From: Sideroxydans sp. CL21
GTDB lineage: Bacteria; Pseudomonadota; Gammaproteobacteria; Burkholderiales; Gallionellaceae
DNA: 64,000 nt
Direction: 5' to 3'
Assembly (NCBI RefSeq): GCF_902459525.1
Contig: NZ_LR699166.1
Location: 1,155,501 to 1,219,500, forward strand
A model generated the notes under the pieces. That model was not told where the DNA came from, ran no database searches, and was given only the letters and a program-made list of their open reading frames with translations. Every line of letters starts with the position of its first letter. Position 1 is the stretch's first letter. Position numbers and translations under genes: made by a program. Positions 1 through 8,868 of this stretch are shown one piece after another.

Positions 1-784
1 TCTCCTTGCGCTCGACACGTGCGCGGATGTCGGCCTCGGCCTCATCCGCGTTCTTGTAGCGGTTCTGGATGCGGAACGCTTCCTCGTTGGCGCCACCGTG
101 CTTGGGGCCGCGCAATGCGCCGATCGCACCCGTGATGCAGGAGTAAAGATCGGAGTTGGTGCCCGCGATGACGCGCGCAGTGAAGGTGGAAGCGTTGAAC
201 TCATGCTCCGCGTACAGGATCAGGGAGGTGTGCATGGCGCGAACCCAGGAATCCTTGGGTTTCTTGCCGTGCAACAGATGCAGGAAGTGGCCGCCGATGG
301 AGTCATCGTCCGTTTCCACGTCGATACGCTTGCCGCTGTTGGCGAAGTGGAACCAGTACACCAGCATGGAGCCGAAGCTGGCCAGCATGCGGTCGAGCAG
401 ATCACGTGCAACTTTCGGGTCATGCGCTTCCGGCTCCTGTTCAACGGTGCCGAAAACGGAGCAGCCGGTGCGCATCACGTCCATCGGGTGTGCGTTCACG
501 GGGATCGCTTCCAGTGCCTGCTTCACTGCCGGCGGCAGGCCGCGCAGCGATTTGAGTTTTTTCTTGTAGGCCGCCAATTGTGCAGCGTTGGGTAGCGCTT
601 CGTGGATCAGCAGATACGCTATCTCTTCGAATTCTGCAGTTTCCGCGAAATCCAGAATGTCATAGCCGCGATAGTGCAGATCGTTGCCGGTACGGCCAAC
701 GGTACAAACCGCCGTGTTGCCGGCAACCGTGCCGGAAAGGGCAACGGATTTCTTGGGCTTGGGTAAAACGCTTGCTTCTGCCAT
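1..784 (-). CDS. prpC: 2-methylcitrate synthase, C-terminus cut by window edge
   Basis: The product condenses propionyl-CoA with oxaloacetate to 2-methylcitrate, the entry step of the methylcitrate cycle in the cytoplasm. About 261 codons are present, starting MAEASVLPKPKKSVALSG. The conserved block NAHPMDVMRTG and the citrate-synthase-fold segment HEFNASTFTARV are readable. The rest of the catalytic C-terminal domain lies outside the window. The start is supported by a strong GAGGAG ribosome site. It follows prpB after 26 bases in the same orientation, so the two are co-transcribed. The pairing with prpB is what favours methylcitrate synthase over ordinary citrate synthase. Confidence 0.93.
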   Translation of the reverse strand, partial: MAEASVLPKPKKSVALSGTVAGNTAVCTVGRTGNDLHYRGYDILDFAETAEFEEIAYLLIHEALPNAAQLAAYKKKLKSLRGLPPAVKQALEAIPVNAHPMDVMRTGCSVFGTVEQEPEAHDPKVARDLLDRMLASFGSMLVYWFHFANSGKRIDVETDDDSIGGHFLHLLHGKKPKDSWVRAMHTSLILYAEHEFNASTFTARVIAGTNSDLYSCITGAIGALRGPKHGGANEEAFRIQNRYKNADEAEADIRARVERKE

Positions 785-810
785 GCTTTTCTCCTCGAAG
801 TTAAAATGTA

Positions 811-1704
811 TTAATCGCTGCCTTTTTCGGCGAACAGGCGGTCGAGCTGCTGCTCGTATGCGTGATAGCCGAGATAATCGTAGAGCTCCATGCGCGGCTG
901 CATTTCGCCCAGGACGTTCTGTTGCGTGCCATCCTTGAGGATGTGCTGATACACGTTCAGTGCCGCCTTGCTCATGGCGCGATAGGCCGAGAGCGGATAC
1001 AGCACCAGCTTGACGCCAACGCCCGAAAGTTCTTCTGTAGTAAACAGCGGCGTCGCGCCGAATTCGGTGATGTTCGCCAGCACCGGTACATGTACGGCCT
1101 TGGTGAATTCCGTGTATTGCTCCAGCTTGGTCATCGCTTCCGGGAAGATCATATCGGCGCCGGCTTCGGCGCAGGCTTGCGCGCGATCAATGGCAGACTG
1201 CATACCCTCGACGGCCAGCGCGTCGGTGCGCGCCATGATGACGAAGCTCTCATCGGTGCGTGCGTCCACGGCAGCCTTGATCCGGTCCACCATCTCGCTC
1301 AGCGGCACGATGGCCTTGTTGGGACGGTGGCCGCAACGCTTCTGCATTACCTGGTCTTCGATGTGGAAACCGGCAGCGCCGGCCTGCGCGATTTCGCGTG
1401 TTGCACGGGCGATGTTGAAGGCACCCCCCCAGCCGGTATCGATGTCCACCAGCAGCGGCAGATCGCTCGCGGCGGTGATACGGCGCGTGTCTTCGCACAC
1501 GTCATGCAGTGTGGTGATGCCCAGATCAGGAATGCCGAGCGAGGAAGCTGCAACACCGCCGCCGGAAAGGTACAGCGCCTTGTGTCCGGTCTTCTGCGCC
1601 AGGATGGCGCAATAGGCGGTAACGGCACCGACGACTTGCAGGGGATGGTTCTCTTCGACTGCGCGGCGCAACTTCTGCCCGGGTGTTAGGGTGACTTGCT
1701 TCAT
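811..1704 (-). CDS. prpB: Methylisocitrate lyase
   Basis: The product cleaves 2-methylisocitrate to pyruvate and succinate. The 297-residue protein has the usual length of the isocitrate lyase/PEP mutase superfamily. The catalytic loop QKRCGHR is at residues 121-127 with the active-site Cys124. The metal and substrate segment VDIDTGWGG lies near residue 87. It sits between the GntR regulator upstream and prpC downstream on the minus strand, giving the order regulator-prpB-prpC of a propionate catabolism operon. No acnD or prpF is visible before the window edge. Confidence 0.95.
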   Translation of the reverse strand: MKQVTLTPGQKLRRAVEENHPLQVVGAVTAYCAILAQKTGHKALYLSGGGVAASSLGIPDLGITTLHDVCEDTRRITAASDLPLLVDIDTGWGGAFNIARATREIAQAGAAGFHIEDQVMQKRCGHRPNKAIVPLSEMVDRIKAAVDARTDESFVIMARTDALAVEGMQSAIDRAQACAEAGADMIFPEAMTKLEQYTEFTKAVHVPVLANITEFGATPLFTTEELSGVGVKLVLYPLSAYRAMSKAALNVYQHILKDGTQQNVLGEMQPRMELYDYLGYHAYEQQLDRLFAEKGSD

Positions 1705-1781
1705 GCTGACTCCTCATTGTTGGGTAGTGGATTTTTGTGGCCTGTGTTTCGGAGTCCGGCAGTATTCGCGGACGTTCGCAT

Positions 1782-1796
1782 CCCCGCTGTGCGGGG
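1782..1796 (-). other. Small stem-loop between the regulator and prpB
   Basis: CCCCGC and GCGGGG form a perfect 6-bp stem with a 3-base loop in the 106-base gap between the GntR gene and prpB. No T-run follows, so it is not a complete terminator. It could stabilise or separate the prpB mRNA. That role is inference. Confidence 0.4.
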
Positions 1797-1810
1797 CCCC
1801 TGCTTACTGC

Positions 1811-2491
1811 TCATGCTGCCTCCTCCTCTTTATCTATCATTTCACTGATGCTGCGCCATGCGCCCTGGATATGGCGACGCATTAGTAACTCGGCCAGTTC
1901 GCCATCGCGGTGTGCCAGTGCATCGACGATCTGGCGGTGCTGCAGCAGCGCGGGGCGTGTACGTTGGGCATTGCGGCTGGTGCGGTAACGGCACATGCGC
2001 AGCAATTGGTATTGCTCGCTGCCGAGCAGGTGCATCAGCATCTCGTTGCGGCTGCCGCGCACGATCTGGTAGTGAAAGTCGAGGTCGCCCTCGCTTTGCG
2101 AGTAGACCTTGCCGCCATCCTGCTTGATCTGTTCTTCATGGCTGTCTAGCAGGGCGCTCAATTGGGCGATCTCGTCGTCGGTCATTTGCACTGCGGCAAT
2201 GCGGCAGGCCATGCCTTCCAGTGCTTCGCGCACTGCGTAGAGGTCGGAGAGTGTTTTGCGGTCCAGCACCACCACGCGTGCGCCGACGTTGGGGATACGC
2301 TTGACCAGCCGCATGCCTTCCAGGTGGCGCAGGGCCTCGCGCAACGGGCCGCGCCCCATGCCGAAGCTTTCGGCCAGCTCTGCCTCGTTCAACTTCTGCC
2401 CTTGGGCCAGCTCGCCTGTGACAATGCTGTGTGCCAGCCGGTGGGCTGCAACGTCTGCAAGGGTGCCTTGTTCTGGTACTTTGAGTAACAT
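1811..2491 (-). CDS. GntR-family regulator, FCD type, of the prp operon
   Basis: This is a DNA-binding repressor-type protein of 226 residues. The N-terminal winged helix-turn-helix is visible as LAHSIVTGELAQGQKLNEAE followed by GMGRGPLREALRHLEG, with the wing GARVVVLDR. The C-terminal half (about residues 80-225) is an FCD ligand-binding domain with the pattern EALEGMACRIAA and FHYQIVRGSRNEMLM. I start it at the ATG at 2491 rather than at an upstream in-frame ATG at 2533, because the longer form would read through the operator palindrome and has no FadR-like match. As first gene of the prp operon it probably senses a methylcitrate-cycle intermediate, which is inference. Confidence 0.88.
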   Translation of the reverse strand: MLLKVPEQGTLADVAAHRLAHSIVTGELAQGQKLNEAELAESFGMGRGPLREALRHLEGMRLVKRIPNVGARVVVLDRKTLSDLYAVREALEGMACRIAAVQMTDDEIAQLSALLDSHEEQIKQDGGKVYSQSEGDLDFHYQIVRGSRNEMLMHLLGSEQYQLLRMCRYRTSRNAQRTRPALLQHRQIVDALAHRDGELAELLMRRHIQGAWRSISEMIDKEEEAA

Positions 2492-2502
2492 CGAAAATCT
2501 CC

Positions 2503-2516
2503 GATTGTCGACAATC
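2503..2516. promoter_or_regulatory. Operator candidate 1 for the GntR regulator
   Basis: GATTGTCGACAATC is a perfect 14-bp palindrome 12 bp upstream of the regulator's start codon. GntR/FadR-type proteins bind short palindromes of this style, so autoregulation is likely. Confidence 0.6.
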
Positions 2517-2566
2517 TGAATGAATACTAGCACTATGAGCTAAAAATAGTGCAAGTAATTTTGATT

Positions 2567-2578
2567 ATGTCGACAAGT
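2567..2578. promoter_or_regulatory. Operator candidate 2 for the GntR regulator
   Basis: A second TGTCGACA core (2569-2576) lies with its centre 63 bp from the first palindrome, close to six helical turns. The arms beyond the 8-bp core are imperfect. Confidence 0.45.
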
Positions 2579-2649
2579 TTGCCGGCTAATGAGGCGTTTT
2601 CAACCTTGGGCGAGATCGTAAAAGTGGTCTTTGTTGCTGAAAATAAGAC

Positions 2650-2674
2650 AAAAAAAGCCGACCATAAGGTCGGC
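2650..2674 (-). terminator. Rho-independent terminator of the hyb operon
   Basis: Read on the minus strand, a 7-bp stem GCCGACC/GGTCGGC with a 4-base loop is followed by seven T residues. It lies 20 bases past the hypC stop codon and separates hyb from the prp promoter. Confidence 0.85.
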
Positions 2675-2694
2675 CCCAAGGGGAAGGTAAAAAC

Positions 2695-2928
2695 TTATGC
2701 TGCTGCAGGCTGCCCGATTACTGCGCTTAAAATATCCAGTGTTTCCTGCGCCCTGGTGGGAGTGACGCGTTCGTAAGCAAAGCCGCCGGCCTGCACCAGC
2801 ACGTAGTCACCCAACGCCAATGGACCATCCATCAACATCAGGCTGACGTCGCGCTGTTCGCCGAAGCATTCCACGGTGGCCATTTCGCCCGAGAGGGCCA
2901 CGACGCGGGAGGGGATCGCCATGCACAT
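2695..2928 (-). CDS. hypC: HypC/HybG-family hydrogenase maturation chaperone
   Basis: This small 77-residue protein carries Fe(CN)2CO precursors with HypD and delivers them to the hydrogenase large subunit. It begins MCMAIPSRVVA, with the essential Cys2 and the family's N-terminal motif, followed by the LMLMDGPLALGDYVLVQAGG beta-barrel segment. It is the last gene of the hyb operon and follows hybD by two bases. In Hyd-2 operons the equivalent position is taken by HybG. The partners HypA, B, D, E and F are not in this window and must be encoded elsewhere. Confidence 0.93.
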   Translation of the reverse strand: MCMAIPSRVVALSGEMATVECFGEQRDVSLMLMDGPLALGDYVLVQAGGFAYERVTPTRAQETLDILSAVIGQPAAA

Positions 2929-2930
2929 GG

Positions 2931-3422
2931 TTATGCCGCCTTCCGCATATTGTTTTTGACTGCCACACCCAGCTCGCGCAATTCCGTGACGACCAGATCC
3001 ATCAGCTCCGGCAGCCGCGCTTCCACTTGCGGCGAGAGAGACATGGAGGTTTCCAGCGATACGGGCTCGACGCCGATCACGGTGACGCCGCCGGGCTGCT
3101 CGCCGATGAATGCCAGCGTGGCCAGCACATCCGACAGCCCGATCTGGTGCGGCGACAGCTTGGTCTTGAAGAACACCGGCACCTGCTCGTCGGCCAGCCG
3201 GATGATGGAAGCCGGTGCCTTGCCGCCGCGTACCGCGTCGATGATGATGATGTGGTCGGCGTTCGACAGGTCTTCCAGCATTTCCATACCCGTGGTGCCG
3301 CCGTCGATGACGACGACCTCGGGCGGCAGGTTGTAGTCGAGCTGCAATTTTTCGATCGCCCTGACGCCGATGCCTTCATCGGAGAGCAGGGTGTTGCCGA
3401 CGCCGAGCACGATGATGCGCAT
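2931..3422 (-). CDS. hybD: Hydrogenase maturation endopeptidase
   Basis: This 163-residue protease removes the C-terminal extension of the large subunit after nickel insertion. It starts MRIIVLGVGNTLLSDEGIG. The metal-sensing residues of the M52 family are readable as Glu16, Asp62 and His92. The ATG overlaps the hybC stop codon by one base (TGATG), so translation is coupled to its substrate. An upstream in-frame ATG at 3491 would lie inside hybC and extend the protein with no family match, so I reject it. Confidence 0.94.
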   Translation of the reverse strand: MRIIVLGVGNTLLSDEGIGVRAIEKLQLDYNLPPEVVVIDGGTTGMEMLEDLSNADHIIIIDAVRGGKAPASIIRLADEQVPVFFKTKLSPHQIGLSDVLATLAFIGEQPGGVTVIGVEPVSLETSMSLSPQVEARLPELMDLVVTELRELGVAVKNNMRKAA

Positions 3423-5125
3423 CACAGCGCCTTCACCTGCACCACCGGTTTGCCTTCGGCATCCAGCACATGCACGGCGCAAGCAAGGCAAGGGTCGAAC
3501 GAGTGCACGGTGCGCAACACTTCGAGCGGACGCTCCGCATCGGCCACCGGCGTATTCAGCAGCGACGCCTCATACGGGCCGGGCACGTCGCCTTCATTGC
3601 GCGGCGCGGCGTTCCATGTGGTCGGCACCACGCACTGGTAGTTGGTGATCTTGCCGTCCTCGAGCACCACCCAGTGCGACAGCACGCCGCGCGGGGCCTC
3701 ATGGAAGCCGACGCCCTTGGCCTCGCCCTTGGGGAATACGGGCTTGTTGAAGGTGGCGGTATCGCCCTTGCCGATGTTTTCCACCAGCAGATTCCACTGG
3801 TTCGCCAGTTCGTCCACCTGCACTGCGCAGGAGACGGCACGTGCTGCGTGGCGGCCGATGGTGGAGTGCACCGCGGCCAGCGGTATCTTGGTCTTGGCCA
3901 GCGCACCGGCAGTGTCCAGCACGCCGTTCAGGTACTTCAGTGTTGGAGCGTGATTCTGTGCCGCCATCGCCAGCACGCGCGATAGCGGGCCGACCTGCGC
4001 GGGATTGCCGTAGAAGGTGGGCGATTTGACCCATGAGTATTTGCCGTCGTCCTGGAAGTCGGTGTAGTTCGGCTCGGTCTCGCCCTTGTACGGGTGCAGC
4101 GCGCCCTTGCCACCCTTGTACCAGGAATGCTTGACGCTTTCCTGTACGCCGTCGCGGAAGTAAGCGTCATTGAACGACTTGATCGGCTTGATGCTGCCCA
4201 GATCGCCACCCTTGATGTAGCCGCCGGGCAGGGCGAACGTGGTGCCCTTGGTGTCGAGCGGCAGGTCCGGCACGCACAGGTAATCCGTCACGCCGGCGCC
4301 GATCTTGGTCCAGTCGGCATAGAACGCGCCGATCGCGGCGACATCCACCAGGTAGACGTTCTTCACGAAGTCGCCCAGCTTGTCTATCCACTCCTTGACT
4401 GCAAGCAGGCGTTCGATGGTCAGCACCGACTGCGAATCCAGCGCGATCGGGTTGGAAACGCCGCCCACGGCCATGTTCTGGATATGCGGCGATTTGGAAC
4501 CGAGGATGCTCACGATCTTGGTGGCGTAGCGCTGGATCTCCAGCGCCTGCAGGTAATGCGTGACGGCCAGCAGGTTCACTTCGGGCGACAGCTTCATCGC
4601 CGGATGGCCCCAGTAACCGTTGGTGAAGATGCCGAGCTGGCCGGTGCCGACGAAACCGCTCAGGCGTTCCTTCACCTTGGTGAATTCCTGGTGACTGTTG
4701 CCGTTCCAACTGGACAGGCTTCCGGCGAGCGCTGTGGTCTTCGCCGGGTCAGCCTTGAGCGCGGAAACCACGTCCACCCAGTCCAGCGCAGACAGGTGAT
4801 AGAAGTGCACGATATGGTCGTGGATGGCATGGGCGGTGATGATCATGTTGCGGATGTACTGTGCGTTGAGCGGCACTTCCATCTGCAGCGCGTTCTCTAC
4901 CGCGCGTACCGAAGTGATCGCATGCACCGTGGTGCACACGCCGCAGATGCGCTGGGTGATCGCCCAGGCGTCGCGGGCATCGTGACCCAGAAGTATCGTC
5001 TCGACACCGCGCCACATCTGGCCCGATGCCCATGCCTTGGAGACTCTGCCGTTGTTCACTTCGCAATCGACGCGCAGGTGGCCTTCGATGCGGGTGATAG
5101 GATCGATCGTAATTCTTTTGCCCAT
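3422..5125 (-). CDS. hybC: [NiFe]-hydrogenase large subunit
   Basis: This 567-residue catalytic subunit oxidises H2. The four nickel ligands are in place: RICGVC with Cys61 and Cys64 at the N-terminus, and DPCLACAVH with Cys546 and Cys549 near the end. His552 marks the processing site, so HybD is predicted to remove the last 15 residues. The start MGKRITIDPITRIEGH carries the family signature. The gene order O-A-B-C-D with hypC matches the group 1c (Hyd-2) type, which donates electrons to quinone through HybA and HybB. The holoenzyme is expected to be periplasmic, exported by the Tat system together with HybO. Confidence 0.97.
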   Translation of the reverse strand: MGKRITIDPITRIEGHLRVDCEVNNGRVSKAWASGQMWRGVETILLGHDARDAWAITQRICGVCTTVHAITSVRAVENALQMEVPLNAQYIRNMIITAHAIHDHIVHFYHLSALDWVDVVSALKADPAKTTALAGSLSSWNGNSHQEFTKVKERLSGFVGTGQLGIFTNGYWGHPAMKLSPEVNLLAVTHYLQALEIQRYATKIVSILGSKSPHIQNMAVGGVSNPIALDSQSVLTIERLLAVKEWIDKLGDFVKNVYLVDVAAIGAFYADWTKIGAGVTDYLCVPDLPLDTKGTTFALPGGYIKGGDLGSIKPIKSFNDAYFRDGVQESVKHSWYKGGKGALHPYKGETEPNYTDFQDDGKYSWVKSPTFYGNPAQVGPLSRVLAMAAQNHAPTLKYLNGVLDTAGALAKTKIPLAAVHSTIGRHAARAVSCAVQVDELANQWNLLVENIGKGDTATFNKPVFPKGEAKGVGFHEAPRGVLSHWVVLEDGKITNYQCVVPTTWNAAPRNEGDVPGPYEASLLNTPVADAERPLEVLRTVHSFDPCLACAVHVLDAEGKPVVQVKAL

Positions 5126-5148
5126 TTAAATTCTCCTGATTGTTCTGA

Positions 5149-6321
5149 CTACTTGTTGCCTGCAATTGCGGATTCGGTTGTTCCGGGCAGGATCGGCAGG
5201 TAACGCACCAGCGCGATGTAACCCAGTATCTCCAGCGCGATCATGCCGATGGAAACCATGATCTCCGGCACCGACGGGAAGTAATGCCAGCCCGGCCCGG
5301 TCTCGTAACCGACCAGGAAGGAATTGATGCGCAGCAGGAAGCCGGCCAGCATCAGGCATACGGCAGCAATGAACAGTTTTGACGGGTTCCTGCGCGACTT
5401 GGGATTCGCCAGTATCACCAGCGGCGCGATGAACAGCGCGTTCTCTATCCAGAACATCAGGGCCTCGATGCGCAACTCGAACATGCTGCCGACCGCGCCG
5501 CGCACGATCAGGTCGACAAAGCGCACGATCAGGTAAGCCGTCAGCATCCACAGCATCACTTTGGACAACTTGCCCAGCAATTGCATTTCCAGCGGACGCT
5601 TGAAGCCGGAAGAGGAGAGGCATGCTTCAAAGATGACGACCGCAAATCCGATGGCCAGTGCCGTCATCAGAAACAGCAGCGGCAGCAGCATCGTCTGCCA
5701 CAGCGGGTGTATCTGGTAGCCGAACACCACCAGCAGCGAACCCAGCGACGACTGGTGCATGGACGGAAGCAGAACGCCGAGCGCGATGATGAGGAACAGG
5801 AACTTGTTCAGTTTGCGCTTGACGTTCTTCATGCCGAATTTTTCGAGGAAGGCGGGCGAGAACTCGATCCACATCACGACGATATAGGCCGTAATGCACA
5901 CGGCCACCTCGAACATCACCGAGTTGACCTGCGCATAGCCGGGCCAGAAGATGTGCCAGAAGTTCCAGTAGCGGCCGAGGTCCAGCATCACGCCGGCACC
6001 GGCCAGCGTGTAGCCGAACAGGCTGGCCAGCAGAGCGGGGCGCACCATCGGGTGGTACTCGCCCTTGTTGAAGATGTAGACCAGCAGGGCTACCGAATAG
6101 CCGCCGCAGGCAAACGCGGAGCCGATCACCACGTCGTACACCACCCAAATGCCCCAGGGGTAGCCGTCGTTGATGTTGGTTACCGCGCCGAGGCCGAAGA
6201 TAAAACGAAACGCCAGGATCACTGCGGCGATCGCCACCAGCGCCGCCAATATCTTTGTGGTCGTCGTGACGAACGAACCGCCGAGCGGGGCAGGAGCGGG
6301 ATGTTTGTGGGATGCGGACAT
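5149..6321 (-). CDS. hybB: Hydrogenase integral membrane subunit, NrfD family
   Basis: This 390-residue membrane protein belongs to the NrfD/PsrC family and passes electrons from HybA to the quinone pool. Many hydrophobic segments, about ten, are visible from residue 20 to the end, for example ILAALVAIAAVILAFRF and VSIGMIALEILGYIALV. I chose the ATG at 6321 (MSASHKHPAPAP), because upstream extension runs into hybA without similarity. The gene lies 10 bases after hybA and 23 bases before hybC in the same operon. It has no haem-ligand pattern typical of cytochrome b subunits, in keeping with the Hyd-2 type. Confidence 0.93.
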   Translation of the reverse strand: MSASHKHPAPAPLGGSFVTTTTKILAALVAIAAVILAFRFIFGLGAVTNINDGYPWGIWVVYDVVIGSAFACGGYSVALLVYIFNKGEYHPMVRPALLASLFGYTLAGAGVMLDLGRYWNFWHIFWPGYAQVNSVMFEVAVCITAYIVVMWIEFSPAFLEKFGMKNVKRKLNKFLFLIIALGVLLPSMHQSSLGSLLVVFGYQIHPLWQTMLLPLLFLMTALAIGFAVVIFEACLSSSGFKRPLEMQLLGKLSKVMLWMLTAYLIVRFVDLIVRGAVGSMFELRIEALMFWIENALFIAPLVILANPKSRRNPSKLFIAAVCLMLAGFLLRINSFLVGYETGPGWHYFPSVPEIMVSIGMIALEILGYIALVRYLPILPGTTESAIAGNK

Positions 6322-6331
6322 CGATATCTCC

Positions 6332-7306
6332 TTATTTCTTTTCGTCGGCGTCATCGTCATTTTTGACGTTGCGCTTGGCGACGAAGGACAGCACACCGAG
6401 GAAAGCCAGCGGCGCGATCAATCCTCCGTAGAGCGTGTGCTGCAGGGTTTCGGACTTGGATGCGAACGACTGGTCGGGCAGCGTCGGCATGCCCAGCTTG
6501 TCGAAAGGCACGGCAGCCAGCTTCAGCATCTGGGTACCGCCGACTTCCTTCTCGCCGTAGATATGCGGGATATATTTCGCCGCCTTGGCCGTGTGCGGCG
6601 ACTGGTCGTGCGTGTTGATGTTGCCGCGCGGGAAGGTTGCATATTCGCCGGGCTTCATCGCTACCCGGCGTTGCGCTTCGGCATGCAGATCCTTGACCTT
6701 GCCGTATAGCGTCGCGCCGGTCGGGCACACTTGCGCGCAGGCGGCATACTTGCCTTCGGGAATGCGCTGGCGGCACAACTGGCATTTGCTGATCTGTGGA
6801 ATCGCCTTGTCGTACTGGAAGCGTGGCACGCCAAACGGGCATGCAGCCACGCAATAGCGGCAGCCGATGCACACATCCTTGTCGTAGCCGACGATGCCGG
6901 TGACCGGGTCCTTGGTCATCGCCGATACCGGGCATGCGGACACGCAGGACGGGTCGGCGCAGTGCAGGCACGACACCTTCATGAACGCGAAGCCGTCTTT
7001 CTCGCTGTCCTTGTTCTCTGCGGTACCGTTCTGGTAGACCTTGATCACATTGAGCGTCTTGCCGGAAATGTCGAGCGGGGTATCCCACAGATGATCTTCC
7101 GTGGAGAACTCCGGCGGCATGTCGTTGACTTCCTTGCAGGCGGAGACGCAAGCCTTGCAGCCGATGCACAGCGTGCTGTCGTACAGAAGCCCCAGTGCCT
7201 CGCCCGGCATGACCTTGTTTTCGCGCGCCTCGGCTGGCGCACCCGCTGCAAGCAAGGAGCCCCCGGCCAGCGCTCCTTTAAGGAAATCGCGCCGGCTGAT
7301 GCTCAT
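6332..7306 (-). CDS. hybA: Hydrogenase ferredoxin-like subunit with Tat signal
   Basis: This 324-residue electron-transfer subunit carries four [4Fe-4S] clusters, read from the cysteine blocks CIGCKACVSAC, CLHCADPSCVSACP, CIGCRYCVAACPFG, CQLC and CAQVCPTG. A twin-arginine signal, SRRDFLK at residues 4-10, is followed by a hydrophobic stretch and AEA. A C-terminal membrane anchor is visible as GGLIAPLAFLGVLSFVAKR. The start codon overlaps the hybO stop as ATGA, so the two are translationally coupled. HybA links the HybO/HybC dimer to HybB. Confidence 0.95.
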   Translation of the reverse strand: MSISRRDFLKGALAGGSLLAAGAPAEARENKVMPGEALGLLYDSTLCIGCKACVSACKEVNDMPPEFSTEDHLWDTPLDISGKTLNVIKVYQNGTAENKDSEKDGFAFMKVSCLHCADPSCVSACPVSAMTKDPVTGIVGYDKDVCIGCRYCVAACPFGVPRFQYDKAIPQISKCQLCRQRIPEGKYAACAQVCPTGATLYGKVKDLHAEAQRRVAMKPGEYATFPRGNINTHDQSPHTAKAAKYIPHIYGEKEVGGTQMLKLAAVPFDKLGMPTLPDQSFASKSETLQHTLYGGLIAPLAFLGVLSFVAKRNVKNDDDADEKK

Positions 7307-8466
7307 GATGGGTTCCTTTCCTCTTGCTTCTTGTGCGCGTCGCCCTCGTCGAGCTTGACGTTCTTGCCCAGGTTCTTCGCCATCATCGCGCCTGCGCCCG
7401 CAGCCGCTCCGGCGACTGCCGCAGCCAGGATCAGCGCGCCGGTGCTTGCGCCCTTGCCCTGATCTTCGATGATGCCCGGGAAGCCTGCAGGCGGGCGCAC
7501 CGATTTCAGTTCGGCCAGCGCATGGATAGGTTTGGCGAAAGCGATACCCTTCTCGGTGCAACCGATGCACGGGTGACCCGTGCCGACAGGCCAGCTGGCA
7601 TTGCCCACGTCGCCGAACAGGATCGCCGGGCAGTTCGCATGCGTCTCCGGCCCTTTGCAGCCCAGCTTGTACAGGCAGTAGCCTTTCTTGTGCCCCTCGT
7701 CGCCGAACTCCAGCGCAAAGCGGCCTGCATCGAAGTGCGCGCGGCGTTCGCAGTTCTCATGGATGAGGCGCGAGTAGGCGAACTTGGGACGGCCGAAATC
7801 GTCCACTTCGGGCAGCTTGCCGAAGGTCAGGAAGTGCACGACGGTGGAAAGGAAGTTGTAGGGATTGGGAGGACAGCCGGGAATGTTGGGGATCACTTTG
7901 CCGAGAACCTCGCCTGCGCTCATGGCGCCAGTGGGGTTGGGCGGTGTGGAGGGCATGCCGCCCCAGGAAGCACAACTGCCGATGGCGATGACTGCTGCCG
8001 CATCGGCGGCACATTCCTTCAACATTTCAATTGCAGTTTGTCCGCCTATCTTGCAGTAGATGCCGTTGTCCCGTGTCGGGATCGCACCTTCCACGACCAG
8101 TATGTATTTGCCCTTGTTCGCCTTCATCGCTGACCTGCGCGCTGCTTCGGCCTGGTGGCCGGCTGCTGCAAACAGCGTTTCGTGATAGTCGAGGGAGATG
8201 ATGTCGAGGATCAGTTTTTCCAGCGTGGGATGTTCGGCACGCAATAAGGATTCGGTGCAGCCGGTACATTCCTGGAAGTGCAGCCAGATCACCGAGGGGC
8301 GCTTTTTGGTGGCAACTGCCTTGGCCATCGCAGCCTCCGCGCCTTTGGGCAAGCCCATGGTTGCGGCCATGGCAGCGCACATTTGCAGGAAACTGCGCCG
8401 CGAGATGCCCAGGCGTTTTTCCAGTGCCAGCATGCTTTCGTCGTTTTCAAAGCTGTTCTCGTTCAT
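7303..8466 (-). CDS. hybO: [NiFe]-hydrogenase small subunit with Tat signal
   Basis: This 387-residue subunit holds three Fe-S clusters that wire the active site to HybA. The twin-arginine motif SRRSFLQ is at residues 22-28. The proximal cluster begins with HFQECTGCTESLLR. The medial and distal clusters include HENCERRAHFD, GCKGPETHANCPA and HPCIGCTEKG. A C-terminal hydrophobic anchor ASTGALILAAAVAGAAAG is followed by a charged tail. I use the ATG at 8466 with a GGTTGAGGTT ribosome site, not the ATG ten codons upstream. It is the first gene of the hyb operon. Confidence 0.96.
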   Translation of the reverse strand: MNENSFENDESMLALEKRLGISRRSFLQMCAAMAATMGLPKGAEAAMAKAVATKKRPSVIWLHFQECTGCTESLLRAEHPTLEKLILDIISLDYHETLFAAAGHQAEAARRSAMKANKGKYILVVEGAIPTRDNGIYCKIGGQTAIEMLKECAADAAAVIAIGSCASWGGMPSTPPNPTGAMSAGEVLGKVIPNIPGCPPNPYNFLSTVVHFLTFGKLPEVDDFGRPKFAYSRLIHENCERRAHFDAGRFALEFGDEGHKKGYCLYKLGCKGPETHANCPAILFGDVGNASWPVGTGHPCIGCTEKGIAFAKPIHALAELKSVRPPAGFPGIIEDQGKGASTGALILAAAVAGAAAGAGAMMAKNLGKNVKLDEGDAHKKQEERNPS

Positions 8467-8868
8467 AACCTCAACCCCTTGTTTTCGATGCGTCACATGA
8501 AATCAGAAACGTTCATTGCTCTTCTCTCTAACAAGGAGCATGCCAACACTATCAATAGCAGGGTTAACAGTTACTTAACATTGGGTCGACAAAAAAATCA
8601 GTCGATTATGAGTAATCGTAGTAACCGTATTCGGGATGAAGCGGAAATGATCTTTACAGGAGAATTGCTTGAGGTAATTACTACGCGATTGTTTTACTTG
8701 ATTAAATCCGTATGGCTCAAAACAGCGTGCACAAGCAACATCTGTAGTGCTGCTTATATGGTCAGAATTTCAGTAGTGATAAAATTACGTCAAGAAATCT
8801 TTAACAGAAGCAAAGTTGGGTTATCCTGTATCTGTAACAAGTTGCACTATCTGCTCAGGGGGCAAATC
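8467..8868. promoter_or_regulatory. Divergent intergenic region, hyb operon promoter expected
   Basis: This 402-base gap separates the start of the minus-strand hyb operon from a plus-strand membrane protein gene. It is clearly more AT-rich than its surroundings, so promoters for both directions probably lie here. I looked for a symmetric FNR box and a -24/-12 sigma-54 element and found no convincing match. A reading frame continues through it in phase with the downstream gene but has no ribosome site or family match. Confidence 0.5.

Noticed and set aside
2492-2533. Upstream ATG as start of the GntR regulator
   Set aside because: It would place the operator palindrome inside the coding sequence and adds residues without family match.
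8278-8868. Upstream extension of the membrane protein gene at 8869
   Set aside because: The frame is open but crosses the hyb promoter region and hybO itself; the ribosome site is at 8857-8863.
8467-8868. FNR or sigma-54 site for the hyb operon
   Set aside because: Partial matches such as TTGATTAAATCC and TGGCTCAAAACAG exist, but symmetry or spacing is wrong.
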